Shown: positions 34,291 through 46,926, numbered from the stretch's first letter. The stretch is 64,000 nt of DNA from Ambrosia x helenae (GCA_030844895.1 CM061228.1:50767081-50831080); one strand, 5' to 3'. Made by a program: numbers and translations. The notes: generated by a model from the letters alone, not told the origin.

Positions 34291-37200
34291 ATCCAGAAGC
34301 TTGAGCATGAAGTCTGGAATCATAAGATGGTGGGTTCTGAGATTGAAGCTTACACTGCTAGGCACAATGAGTTGGCGGTGTTGTGCCCCGATCTGCACGC
34401 ACCCGAATACCGAAGGATTGAGCATTATGTTGCTGGGTTAGTACCGGAGATTGCCGGGTTAGTTGCTGCGGGTAACCTCACTGTGTATTCTGAGGTGGTT
34501 CGGTCGGCCCACAGGCTGACCAACATGAAGGTGGCTGAAGGGGTCTTGCCTCCTCGAGGCGCTGCTGTGAAGACTTCTGATAGTAACAAGCGGAAGTGGG
34601 AAATCGTGGGGAAAGGCTCGAGCTCGGCTCAGCCTCAGCAGGTGAGGAAGACTGATACTGGGGGATCGTCGTCTGAACGACAACCGGGGGTTTATGCTGG
34701 GAAGTTGCCGAAGTGTGATCGATGCAATTATCATCATACTGGTTCTTGCGATGATAAGGACCGTTGCCGTCGGTGCCATAAGGTTGGGCACCAAGCCAAG
34801 GATTGTAGGTCCAACCCTTTGGGGAACTGAAACCCGTCGGTCACACCAGCCCCAGCCCCTCAAGTCGCTGCTCCCCAGGGAAATCAAGGGAAACAAGGGT
34901 GCTATAACTGTGGTGAGCTTGGTCACTACAAGCGTAACTGCCCCAAGTTGAAACAGGGTGAAGCCGGGAAGAATGGGTCGGGTAATGGAAACAATGGGGG
35001 CGGAGGCAGGAATGCTCGCGCCTTCGTGATTGGTTCGAGCGGTGCTCGACAAGATCCTGACACTGTTACTGGTACGTTTCTTCTCGATAATCGCTATGCT
35101 ACGGTTTTATTCGATTCTGGTGCCGATAAGAGTTTTATATCTCTTGAGTTTAGCCAATTGCTTGATAGGGTACCTACACCTTTAGAGGCTAAGTACTTGA
35201 TAGAATTGGCTGATGGTAAGAAAGTCGAGGCGACGCACGTCCTTAGGGAGTGTCACCTTGAGTTGTCGGGTTATTCCTTCCCTATTGATCTTATGCCGGT
35301 GTCCTTGGGTAGTTTCGATGTTGTCGTGGGTATGGATTGGTTGTCACTGTATCATGCTGAGATCGTTTGTTTTGATAAAGTCATTCGACTTCCTCTCCCT
35401 GATGGAGAAATTCTGTTGGTGCACGGTGAGAAGAGCGGGGTCCCATTGAGTATCGTCTCGTGTATGAAAGCCTATAAGTATCTTCGGAAGGGGTATTCTG
35501 CCATTCTGGCACTTGTTTCGGTTTCGTCTGAAGAAGAGAAGAGGATTGAAGATATTCCTGTTGTCCGTGATTTTCCCGATGTATTTCCTGAAGACTTACC
35601 TGGCCTTCCGCCTTATCGTCAGGTCTAATTTGGTATTGAACTTGCTCCAGGTGCGGCCCCTATTGCCCGAGCCCCATATCGTCTTGCACCTCCCGAGATG
35701 CAGGAGTTATCGAACCAGTTGCAGGAGCTGTTAGAGAAGGGTTTCATTCGACCTAGTTCGTCCCCGTGGGGAGCCCCTATTTTGTTTGTCAAGAAGAAGG
35801 ACGGAAGCCTACGGATGTGTATCGACTACCGGGAGTTGAATAAGGTTACCATCAAGAATCGCTATCCTCTTCCTCGCATCGATGACTTATTTGACCAGCT
35901 TCAGGGTTCTAGTTTCTATTCGAAGATCGATTTGAGGTCGGGGTACCATCAGTTGAGGGTTCAAGAAGCTGACATTTCGAAGACCGCCTTTCGAACTCGC
36001 TATGGCCATTTCGAATTCTTGGTCATGCCTTTTGGTCTCACCAATGCACCTGCCATCTTTATGGATCTGATGAACCGTGTTTGTAAGCCTTATCTTGATA
36101 AGTTCGTGATTGTCTTCATTGATGATATTCTAGTCTATTCCAAGAACGAGGTGGACCACCAGGAACACTTGCGTCTTGTTTTGGAACTTCTGAGGCGGGA
36201 ACAGTTGTACGCCAAGTTCTCTAAGTGTAGCTTCTGGTTGCGTGAAGTCCAATTCCTTGGTCATGTTGTTAATGAGAAAGGAATTCACGTTGACCCAGCT
36301 AAGATTGAAGCCATTAAAGACTGGGAAGCACCAAAGACGCCATCTGAGGTGCGGCAGTTCCTAGGCCTTGCAGGTTATTACCGTCGTTTTATCGAGGGAT
36401 TTTCGAAGATCGCTCAACCCCTCACCTCGCTTACCCAGAAGGACAGAAAGTTCGACTGGGGTGATTCGCAGGAGTCGGCCTTTCAGTTGTTAAAGGCTAA
36501 ACTCTGTTCTGCTCCTATCTTGTCCTTGCCTGAGGGTACGGACGATTTTGTGGTTTATTGTGACGCTTCTATCCGGGGTCTTGGTTGTGTACTGCTGCAG
36601 CGCGAGAAGGTCATCGCCTATGCTTCTCGTCAGCTCAAAGGTCATGAGAAAAACTACTCCACCCATGATCTGGAATTGGGTGCGGTGGTCTTTGCTTTAA
36701 AGATTTGGAGGCATTACTTGTACGGTACCAAATGCACTATTTACACCGATCACAAGAGCCTCCAGCATATCTTTGATCAGAAGGTGTTGAATATAAGACA
36801 GCGTCGCTGGGTCGAGCTTCTTAATGATTACGAGTGCGCTATCAAATACCATCCTGGCAAGGCGAATGTGGTCGCAGACGCCTTGAGCAGGAAGGAAACG
36901 GCTAAACCTCGTCGTGTTCGAGCTCTTCAGCTCACTATCCATTCCGGCTTACCTGATCGAATCCGTTCAGCGCAGCAAGAAGCTTTGAAGGAGGAAAACC
37001 TTAAAGCTGAAACCATGCATGGTGCTGATAGCCACCTTGAACTCAGGTCCGATGGGTTACACTATTTCGCTGAACGTATTTGGGTTCCTTTATTTGGGGG
37101 CTTGCGGGAGCTCGTTCTTGATGAAGCTCACAAGTCCCGGTACTCTATTCACCCTGGCTCCGATAAGATGTATCAGGACCTAAAGATACTTTATTGGTGG

Positions 37201-38417
37201 CCGAACATGAAGGCGGACGTGGCTTCGTACGTGAGCAAGTGCTTGACCTGTGCCAAGGTCAAGGTCGAGTATCAAAAGCCATCCGGCCTTCTGCAACAGC
37301 CCGAAATTCCCGAGTGGAAGTGGGAGCGGATTACGATGGACTTTGTGACCAAACTCCCGAAATCGCCCAGTGGTTGCGACATGATCTGGGTGATTGTCGA
37401 TAGGTTGACAAAGTCTGCGCACTTCCTCGCTATCAAAGAGACCGATGGTCTCGAGCGTCTGGCACGGTTATATCTCAAGGAAGTGGTCTCTCGGCACGGG
37501 GTGCCTGTCTCTATTATTTCTGATCGTGATCCTCGGTTCGCCTCTAACTTCTGGAAGTCTTTGCATAAGGCTCTGGGTACTCAGTTAGACATGAGCACAG
37601 CCTATCATCCGCAAACTGACGGTCAAAGTGAGCGGACGATCCAAACGCTAGAAGACATGCTCCGGGCATGTGTGATCGATTTCGGCAAGGGGTGGGAGAG
37701 TCATCTACCGTTGGTGGAATTCTCTTACAACAACAGTTACCATTCTAGCATCAAGGCAGCTCCGTTCGAGGCTCTTTACGGACGGAAATGCCGGTCTCCT
37801 CTTTGTTGAGCCGAGGTGGGTGAGAGTCAACTCACCGGCCCGGAACTTGTGTACGAGACTTCCGAAAAGATCGTACAAATCCGTAACCGCATGGCAGCAG
37901 CTCGGGATCGTCAAAAGAGCTATGCCGATCGTCGTCGCAAGCCTTTGGAGTTTGAGGTTGGTGACAGGGTTTTGTTGAAGGTATCTCCGTGGAAGGGCGT
38001 TATACGTTTTGGGAAGCGGGGCAAATTGAATCCTCGGTATGTAGGACCGTTCGCAATTCTGGAACGAATTGGACCGGTAGCATACAGGCTTGATCTGCCG
38101 GCTGAACTCAGTAATGTTCATAATGTCTTCCATGTTTCTAATCTGAAGAAGTGTTTGGCGGATGAATCTTTGGTTGTTCCTCTCAAAGAGATCAAGGTGG
38201 ATGATCGTCTACGTATCGTGGAGGAACCGGTTGAAATTCTTGACTATAAAATCCGTAGCCTTCGCCGGAGTAAAATCCGCATTGTTAAAGTCCGTTGGAA
38301 CTCAGATCGTGGACTGGAGTTCACGTGGGTACGGGAAGATCAAATGAAGGCTAAGTATCCCCATTTATTTCCTAAAGCGCGTTCGAATCAAGACATGTCT
38401 CTGCTGAAGCTGAATGA
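34291..38417 (+). pseudogene. pol: gag C-terminus and pol, C copy 1 (three further stops)
   Basis: In order: gag C-terminus from MVGSEIEAY (34327), a C-x2-C-x4-H-x4-C zinc knuckle (CRRCHKVGHQAKDC), TGA at 34828-34830, second knuckle (CYNCGELGHYKRNC), protease (FDSGA), TAA at 35626-35628, reverse transcriptase (MPFGLTNAP, FIDD), RNase H (YCDAS), integrase with HHCC finger and DDE residues, TGA at 37807-37809, and a chromodomain-like tail. At all three stops copy 2 has a sense codon (CGA, GAA, TGG). A one-base loss near 38377 shifts the last residues. It cannot make a full polyprotein. Long open pieces, such as the 703-codon RT to integrase segment at 35698, show that the damage is recent. Confidence 0.9.
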
Positions 38418-38444
38418 ATCTCGGGTCGAGATTCCTTTCAACAG

Positions 38445-38542
38445 GGGGATGATGTGGCAACCGGAAAATTTTTCTTCTCTTTCGTCTCTTCCTTTTGGCC
38501 TTGGGCAATTTTCGGGACGAAAATTCTTTCAACAGGGGATGA
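38445..38542 (+). repeat. Duplicated polypurine tract/LTR-junction sequence, C copy 1
   Basis: The true tract (CAACAGGGGATGA, 38530-38542) abuts the 3' LTR. About 90 bp upstream is a look-alike, CAACAGGGGGATGATGTGGC, that even resembles the LTR start. The same pair is in copy 2 (56842-56860 and 56934-56953). Confidence 0.7.
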
Positions 38543-39088
38543 TGTGACACCCGGCAAACTCAGGTTAGTAACGTTGACTAAACTAGTAAGTCTACCTTAG
38601 CGAGTCATGCATATTACGTCCTTAACGGGGTCAGTCGAGTCGGTATGATGATTCTGGGAATCATCAGGGGTCGTTATGATGATCCGCGGGGTCATCGGGA
38701 GTCGGTCCATAACTATGGGTACAAGGATCGGCGATTCGTGGAATCGCCGGGTTTAATGCACACACGAGTCTCGAGTCCCGGGAATTGGTGAACGGATGTA
38801 AACGTGTTAGTTATCATGCATTATATGTTTGGAATCATTATGTGACTTGTCGGTATGTGAATACGTGTTTATATATGTTAAAATAGCGTTTAACGCGCCG
38901 AAAACCCAACCTGGTAGGTATCAGGCGATTAGGGCCTGGAATAGGGCCTAATCGCCTATAGGGTCATGCGATTAGGGGAGGTTATAGGCGATTGGGACCT
39001 AATCGCCTGATGTTATATGCGATTAGGCCCCCAATCGCATGAATGGTACTGCTAATCGCATGAACAGCAGAGTCCGGGTCAAAACACC

Positions 39089-39096
39089 TATAAATA
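39089..39096 (+). promoter_or_regulatory. TATA box, C copy 1 3' LTR
   Basis: TATAAATA; transcripts from here would read into the right part of family B LTR 4. Confidence 0.6.
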
Positions 39097-40457
39097 GAAC
39101 CCTTGACTCCCCAAACACCTCTAGAACAACCCTAGCAGCCCCCAAACCACCCACACACCTTGAAACACCTTTGGAGCTCATTTTGCTACAAAAATCACCA
39201 TCTCCAAGCTTACACACCCTTCTTTAACAAAATCCAAGGTGTGTTCTTCATCCTACACCTTTGTAAAGTTGTTGTTTTGGTTCCCCAAAAGTCCAGACCT
39301 TGTTTGGCTAAGTTTGTGTCTTTAAAACCCTTTTAAAAGAGTTCTAAAACAAGTCTACACCATAATACTTGCTATATGTGAAGTATTTGTGCATATGATG
39401 ATTGTTGGTGATTATTACATGAATGTTTTCATGAATTTGTTGTACTTCAGAGGTGTAAGTGTTGTTAGGATGATTATCTATGAGTTTAAGCCCTTGTTAT
39501 GATGTTTAGGTGCAAGTATGCATTTTGACCCATTTGGGTGATTCTTGAAGAATAGGATGTATGATGTGATTCATTACTTGTTTGTGGTTAGAAATCATGC
39601 TAGGATGATGATATAACATAGAGATGATGAATTGCTACTTGTAGGAGATGAAATCTGATTGTTTCCATTTAAGGAAAGATAAGGTTGGTAGGTGAAACCT
39701 AGTACTTTGCCATTTTAGGAAATAATTGCATAGAACATGCTAGATCAGTGATATGTCGGGGGTTTTTGCTTGAAATGGGTTGGTAAATGAATTAGGTTTG
39801 ATATTGGGTGTTGTTGCATGTTTCGGATCTGATTTAGAGGGTTAAACGCGCGAAAATCCGTTACACAGCAGCAACAGGCGATTAGGAATCCTAATCGCCT
39901 GATGCCATGCGATTATGCAGATATATGGGGCGATTAGGACCCTAATCGCCTCATGCTTCATGCGATTAGGCCCCTAATCGCCTGTAGGCTGATGCCTACT
40001 CGCGTGTGACCTTCCTAATCACATGTACTGCTGTCGTGAACGCGTTTTGACATCCCGGAACACGATTTGACACCTAGGAACATGCTAGGAACCCCGGGAT
40101 ACACCCAATGACTTAGTAAGACGTATTCGGACCTGTTTATGCGTTTATTGGACATTATGCTAGACTAGGTGAACTCTTGCGCGTATTAAGTGTTTAATTG
40201 CATATGTTGCATGATGTCTTGCATTTTCCTAACACGTGGGATGTCGGGTCACCAATGGGACGTCGGGTCTTGTCTGGCACGGTCGGTTTAACAGTTAAAG
40301 GTGTTTTCAAACGTTTATGGTCACGGTCTGGACATTCGGGGACTAGTTAGCCTGCGGGTTATTAGTCCAATACTTATACACATCTTATGATAGGTCGCCG
40401 CTATTTGGGGCTATCATAACATAATTACTTAATTGTTTTCAAGTAACGCAATCCAAG

Positions 40458-40940
40458 GTGAGTGTCACAGCCCCACTTTTACCGTTTTACTTTCAGGGGA
40501 GAAACATGCTACTTATTTTGATTACTCATCATAGATCATGTTATACTATGGTTATTTCACGTACTATGCGGCTTTTACAGAAAGTCCCGGGGGAACCATG
40601 AATGTGCGGGGATGCACAACGGGAGAAATGTGGATAGATCTATTGGGCCTTACAAACCCCACCCGACGGTTGGGAGCCGGGCGGGTGCATATTGTCTCTA
40701 ATACTTTGGGGGTTACCGAGGCATCGGTAATCCCGTCCGTCTGGGCTGGCTTCAACACTTATACCGGTTTAGTAATGGATTCCCAACCGCAGTAGTAGCA
40801 ATACTTAACGTCTAGCTAACGTTCTCATAACATAGTAGTAACGGGAAATGATCTTACCGAGCTTATAACAACACTTTTATGAAAGAAAACCTGTGAACTC
40901 ACCAGCATTATATGTTGACATTTTTGGCATGTTTTCTCAG
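40458..40940 (+). other. Intron-like module in C copy 1 3' LTR
   Basis: GTGAGT ... TTCTCAG, as in the 5' LTR. Confidence 0.5.
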
Positions 40941-41220
40941 GTCGCTAAGGTAGCAGTCAATGGGCTAGGCGCACGGAGTCATGCACAGCGTCTAATATTT
41001 TGAAGCATATTAAACAATGTCTTTGTAAACAATGATATGTCTTTTGGTTGTAAACAAGAATGCTTCCGCTACTGGTTTACAGCTCAAAGCATGATATTTT
41101 GGTTTTAAATATAATTATGAATGCATGTTTGTTGTATGTTTATTGTGATCGTTGACTGAGATCCTGGTGTGTCACGCGCCTCGCGGTAAAACCCCGCACG
41201 TGGAATTTGAGGGTGTGACA

Positions 41221-42382
41221 GGCGGGCTAAACCTTAACCACACCACACAAACCACTACACCATTTGGTGTTTTGTGATGTTAATTAAAACCAATTAAACT
41301 TAAACCCTTTCAAGGTCCCTTAGTCAAACCTGAAAAGTCAAACGTAGTCTCCTAGTCAAGTCAAGTCAAAGTGTTAGTAAATATGGTCTCCTAGTCAAGT
41401 CAAAGTGTTAGTAAATATGGTCTTCTAGTCAAGTCAAAGTTGTTCCTAAATTCTAGCCTAGTCAAAGTAGCCCCTAATTACAACTTTAAATTTTACACTA
41501 TAAATACACTAGCCTACCATTCAACTCTTTGTACCATTCAAAAAAAAAAAAAAATTATTATCCCATCTCCCATATACAAAAGTTTTCATCCGTCATTATC
41601 TCCTCTAGCTAGTTTCGAGTTTTCCAAGGCATTATTACTAAGTGTTTGCACGCTCAATAAAACGCACGAACTCATTATGCACCTAAGGTGAGTTTACATA
41701 GCCCCTTTTTCTGTTTTACATTTTGGGGTGAAACATGTTTAAACATTTTATATACTATCATTTACTCATTCTTACATTGTTGAAACTTATGATTCAACTA
41801 TAAACATTTTATACACTATCATTTACTCATACTATCATTTGACTGTAACAAAAAGACACAGTACAATCATTAACATTGATCAAGCCGCCTGTTTAGATTA
41901 TAGCGCTATAGGTCTGACAAACCCACCCCCCCCCCCCCCCCCCCCCGCATAAATTCAGGGATGATCGATAACAGTAACAACATTTAACTAACTTGCGAGT
42001 TAGTCCTCAGTCGACACAAGGTTTGATTGTACAAAGACGCATTGTTACATGTCGGACTCATACTCTATCATCATACAACTGTGATTGTTGTACAAACAAT
42101 AATTATCTATCATATTCCAAAAACCTATGTAATTCTCACCAACTTTTGTTGACCCAGAAATATTTTCAAACTTAACATGTTTCAGGTTATGCTTGCATGA
42201 AGATTTGAGTTAATGCTTGAAGATGTGTAGCTAGTATTTTCATCTTGTGATGTACAAATTCTTAGAACAATTGTATTTAATTTATTTAAATCATTTAATG
42301 AAATTTATTATTCACCATGAGCTACTGAACAATCATCAATACGTGACATCCCGATGTTTCCGCCGTCGGTTGGGGTGTTACA
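41221..42382 (+). repeat. Family B LTR 4, right fragment
   Basis: Continues the LTR from GGCGGGCTAAACC (including the right target duplication, 41221-41225) to GGGGTGTTACA. Contains a W-box array from 41323, TATAAATA at 41499-41506, the intron-like module 41688-42185 and the longest C-run (21 C). Confidence 0.9.
41323..41506 (+). promoter_or_regulatory. Family B LTR 4 promoter: W-box array plus TATA box
   Basis: Ten GTCAA words in 41323-41465, TATAAATA at 41499-41506. Confidence 0.58.
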
Positions 42383-44090
42383 GATTGGTATCAGAGCCAT
42401 GGTTATAGGGAATTAGGTTATTAGAAAAATAATCTAGTCTATAACCATAGGATTATAACTAGTATTTGCTCCTTTTACTTGCTATTCTCTATCTCCCTCC
42501 TACTTCTTATCCCTACTTTCATCCCTTCAAAGAAGATTGCTCTCCATCACAAGATCTACTCTTAGACTGATAGGACAAAATCCTCAGGTTTAGCCTGAAC
42601 CACCTTGAAGATCTCGTCGAAGTTCTAAATTTTAATAACAAACACGTGCAATCTGGAAGGGTGAACACCTGTATTTTGAGTCTTCTGTCTAGGCTGGCAT
42701 TGCGCATATATCCCAATCAGACGAGGGACCCGGATGCCTACCTGGGAATTCTCGGGATGAGTGTTCACTTATAGGCTAAAGCATGTCTTCACTGTGTTAT
42801 TAGAATCTAGAATCTTTGATAAGCCAACGTTTTCATTTATTCGTTTTAATTAATGAATAGATGATTACATTCACTTTCCTTAACTAAGCTCTAGAATCTC
42901 AAAATTTTACAGCTTAAATCAATCTCAAGGATTTCACAATCACACTTCATCTTACCATCTTAGCCATTTTTTTTATATCCAACACCCTACCCAAATCATA
43001 TAATCTCCATACTATAAAATAAACTCTTTATCAACTATCTTCACATTCACTATCTCTCACAACCTTGATTCTGCTTCAAGATTTTTCATCATCCACTCAA
43101 GAACTAAATTCATATCCTTCACCTTCTCACACATGAGCTAGTTACCCATGATAACCAAACTATTGAAACTTGATTCTGTGTTGCATCAAACATAATCCTT
43201 AGTTATACATGCGGATTCGACTATCTACCATATTTGAACATTTGAAACTAGAATTCATGGAACATAAACTATTTGCTATAAACACACCTTGAGTCATTAA
43301 CCTTGTCTAGGGAAACTCTATTACAACTCGTATGCTATACTTGATACTTGATTGCTTACATGTACATATTATCAATTTGCAATTCATGTGTGTAATAATT
43401 GGTACACTTAATCAAACAACTGATAGAGGATGAAGTACTTGCTCAACAGTTAGTAGAGTACCAAATAACTTACTCAACGATTGGTAGAGGTCATCATGCC
43501 TGCTCAACAGTCGGTAGAGGTCCTACAACCTGCTCAACGACTGGTAGAGGCTATCGCACCTACTCAACAATCGGTAGAGGTTCTTACTCACTGACTGGTA
43601 GAGGTCTTTTTCCTGCTCAACAGTTGGACTTATTTTTGGATACATTGTATACGATTCAATCACAAGGCTAATTTGCATTACTTACATGTGTGTTTAGAGT
43701 CATAGAAGGACACAAAACCCTAATGTAAGGTAAATTGGTGATTGCGGTCCGGAACGTAATCATGAATTTACAGGTACATTAAGGTAGTGTGAAATTCTAT
43801 TAAGGTTTTGGGAGATACCCCGTATGTTTTCAAAGTATCAGAGGTGTGATGGGTAAGCTGCGGTACACCCTATATATAAACACTAATGATACGTGGAAAG
43901 GGATACTGTAGGGTAAGACCAATAACAAACCCTAGTTATTTAGTAGTCCATCTAGCATTTATGGTTATCTTATACATTCCTTAAACTCTTACCCTACTCT
44001 GAACCATAGTCACCCTAACTATCCTCAACGCTATTCAAATGTTTTTCTTAAAATAAACTTCGGGACGAAGTTCCTAAAAGTAGGGGAGAC
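42383..44090 (+). mobile_element. Family B internal region 4 (non-coding)
   Basis: 1708 bp; primer site at 42386; 30-bp repeat at about 43441-43626; purine tract before LTR 5. No coding similarity. Confidence 0.85.
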
Positions 44091-45458
44091 TGTAACATCA
44101 CACAAATTTTCTTTATATATATATATATATATATATAGAACTCCATCGTTTATTCATCCGATTCATGTTTACAGTATCTTTACCATCCATTTTGTTAATT
44201 TTTTTTGTTTAAATAATGACGTATAATCAATATTAAATTGGATTGTATTAAACATTCTGATTTAAAAATGTTAAAAAAAATGTTTGCCTATGCCAGGATT
44301 CAAACCCGAGTCCCTGGCGGGCTAAACCTTAACCACACCACACAAACCACTACACCATTTGGTGTTTTGTGATGTTAATTAAAACCAATTAAACTTAAAC
44401 CCTTTCAAGGTCCCTTAGTCAAACCTGAAAAGTCAAACGTAGTCTCCTAGTCAAGTCAAGTCAAAGTGTTAGTAAATATGGTCTCCTAGTCAAGTCAAAG
44501 TGTTCGTAAATATGGTCTTCTAGTCAAGTCAAAGTGGTTCCTAAATGCTAGCCTAGTCAAAGTAGCCCCTAATTACAACTCCAAATTTTACACTATAAAT
44601 ACACTAGCCTACCATTCAACTCTTTGTACCATTAAAAAAAAACATTATTATCCCATCTCCCATGTACTAAAGTTTTCATCCGTCATTATCTCCTCTAGCT
44701 AGTTTCGAGTTTTCCAAGGCATTATTACTAAGTGTTTGCACGCTCAATAAAACGCACGAACTCATTATGCACATAAGGTGAGTTTACATAGCCCCTTTTT
44801 CTGTTTTACATTTTGGGGTGAAACATGTTTAAACATTTTATATACTATCATTTCCTCATTCTTACATTGTTGAAACTTATGATTCAACTATAAACATTTT
44901 ATACACTATCATTTACTCATACTATCATTTGACTGTAACAAAAAGACACAGTACAATCATTAACATTGATCAAGCCGCCTGTTTAGATTATAGCGCTATA
45001 GGTCTGACAAACCCATCCCCCCGCATAAATTCAGGGATGATCGATAACAGTAACAACATTTAACTAACTTGCGAGTTAGTCCTCAGTCGACACAAGGTTT
45101 GATTGTACAAAGACGCATTGTTACATGTCGAACTCATACTCTATCATCATACAACTGTGTTTGTTGTACAAACTATTATTATCTATCATATTACAAAAAC
45201 CTATGTAATTCTCACCAACTTTTGTTGACCCAAAAATATTTTCAAACTTAACATGTTTCAGGTTAAGCTTGCATGAAGATTTGAGTTAATGCTTGAATAT
45301 GCGTAGCTAGTATTTTCATCTTGTGATGTACAAATTCTTAGAACAATTGTATGTAATTTATTTAAATCATTTAATGAAATTTATTATTCACCATGAGCTA
45401 CTGAACAATCATCAATACGTGACATCCCGATGTTTCCGCCATCGGTTGGGGTGTTACA
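44091..45458 (+). repeat. Family B LTR 5 (no MITE, most diverged)
   Basis: 1368 bp, complete from TGTAACATCACAC to GGGGTGTTACA. The TA tract that holds the MITE in LTRs 2-4 is present but empty, so this copy shows the pre-insertion state. W-boxes at 44418-44560, TATAAATA at 44594-44601, intron-like module 44778-45261. The B box of the tRNA-like unit has one change (GGTTTGAATCC, 44306-44296). Confidence 0.92.
44418..44601 (+). promoter_or_regulatory. Family B LTR 5 promoter: W-box array plus TATA box
   Basis: About ten GTCAA words and TATAAATA at 44594-44601. Confidence 0.55.
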
Positions 45459-46926
45459 CTTCATCCCCGGTAGGCCCTGTGTGTTTGGGACAATATGTAC
45501 TCGTCCAACCTCCAATTAACCCGGGTGGGTTTGTCAGGCCTAATAGACCTGTCCACATTTCCCCGCTACTTACATGTGTTTGTGGTTTCCTTGGGATTTA
45601 AATGAGTCACATAGTAAACAAATGATAACACTAGTAATAAATGATCTTTAAGTAACCAAGTGCGTAGCGTGTTTTTTTCCCATGAGAAAGTGTGTAAAAG
45701 TGGGGCCTTGAAACTCACGCGCACCTTTCATTTTCCCTTTTTATTCATGTGCGACTTGATAAAAGTGTTTGTAACGTCAAACATTTTATCAAAAACTTTG
45801 TTATGCTTTAAATTCATCGGTTTGCATACAACAAACATGTCTTCCCCCAAAAACATTTGCAAAAACAGTAAAAAGTGGGGTCATGAACTCACCTTAATTT
45901 CCTTCCTTAGCTAGCAAACAAAGCCCGAAACCTTGACCGACTTCCTCCTGCCCTAATTACCGACAAATGACACCTTAACAGTCTATCACGCATAAGCATA
46001 GCTTAATAACCGGTTAAAAGATAGTTTATTCAGCTGTCTAGACTCGTGTGTACTAACCTGAGTCTTAATATGTTTCAACTCGACGAACCGATCGTGACCT
46101 TAACAGTCTATCACACATAAGCATAGCTTATTAACCGGTTAAAAGATAGTTTATTCAACTGTCTAGACTCGTGTGTACTAACCCGAGTCTTAATATGTTT
46201 CAACTCGACGAATCGATTGTGACTTATCTTAATTCACAAGTTACATACAACATAGTACCCAAGTTGCACACTTGTTACTATTTGTGTGTAAACCTCGTTG
46301 GACTAATACCCCGAAACGTATAACTATCCTAAGCCGTAGCTCGTATCGTAATTCAGATAAATGTATTTGTCTTGTATAATTACTTTAAGGAAAATACTCT
46401 TTGAGAAAAATGTAAGTATAGTTATTCAAACTGATCAATAACAATGTCGCTTCTTTTCTCAAATCTGTTTAGTTAACAAAAACCGAGCGTTTATGTCTTT
46501 CAAATCCGTATAATTAACAATGTTTGTTACCAAAAACCTCTGGAAATCGACACGTTTGGCGCTTAGAAAATGCTATATATTTTTTTTGGAAATATAGTCT
46601 GAGACTTGCCATTATTGTTTCAAATAAACAATTATCGAAGAAGTTTCGACTGTGTATAATATACGTTGGTCAAAACACATTAGAAGATTTATTCATAAAA
46701 ATAAGTAAACAACAACGCGTTCATTATGCTTGGATTTTCTAAAAATTTGAGCAGAGTTTCCTCTGTTTTTGTACAAACCAGACAACAATCATTGTCTACA
46801 TTTTTCCCAAAATCTATACTCAAGCAAGACAATTAATTCTATTTATCCGCAATTCTCGTTAAAAAGACAATTACATGTTTTGAAACTTAAATAAAGTATA
46901 CTTGTTTATATAAATATATGTATAAC
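45459..46926 (-). repeat. Relict LTR related to families A and C, reverse orientation
   Basis: On the minus strand it shows diverged versions of the A/C LTR block (GGTCTATTAGGCCTGACAAA) and of the family A stretch around GGTGAGTTCATGACCCCAC and CACACGAGTCTAGAC. It is truncated on the left by family B and interrupted on the right by family D. No gene seen; it is older than its neighbours. Confidence 0.7.
45973..46222. repeat. 125-bp tandem duplication inside the relict LTR
   Basis: Two units starting CCTTAACAGTCTATCAC at 45973 and 46098, differing at a few bases. Confidence 0.8.

Larger units (their letters stand above)
30439..41220 (+). mobile_element. Family C copy 1: Tekay-like Ty3/Gypsy chromovirus, nearly full length
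   Basis: 10.8 kb: LTR 30439-33117, primer site, leader, gag-pol, polypurine tract, LTR 38543-41220. Both LTRs start TGTGACACC and end GGTGTGACA. By eye they differ at roughly 15 sites in 2.68 kb, so the insertion is recent. Gag-pol has four in-frame stops, one shared with copy 2. It sits in family B LTR 4 and is therefore younger than that LTR. Confidence 0.93.
38543..41220 (+). repeat. Family C copy 1, 3' LTR
   Basis: 2678 bp, near-identical to the 5' LTR. Palindrome clusters at about 38923-39065 and 39873-40027, TATA box 39089-39096, intron-like module 40458-40940. Confidence 0.93.
19561..45458 (+). mobile_element. Family B: tandem array of a non-coding LTR retrotransposon (5 LTRs, 4 internals), interrupted by family C copy 1
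   Basis: Five LTRs alternate with four internals of about 1.7 kb; intact LTRs start TGTAACATCACAC and end GGGGTGTTACA. Initiator-Met primer sites (TGGTATCAGAGC) follow LTRs 1-4, and a purine tract (TAGGGGAGAC or TTGGGGAGAC) precedes LTRs 2-5. The spacing of units with a MITE is about 3.55 kb. LTR 1 lacks its first bases and starts inside a TA microsatellite. LTR 5 lacks the MITE and is the most diverged. No gag-pol coding was found. Family C copy 1 (30439-41220) sits inside LTR 4. No target duplication for the whole array could be found: CTTCA follows on the right but does not precede LTR 1. Confidence 0.9.
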
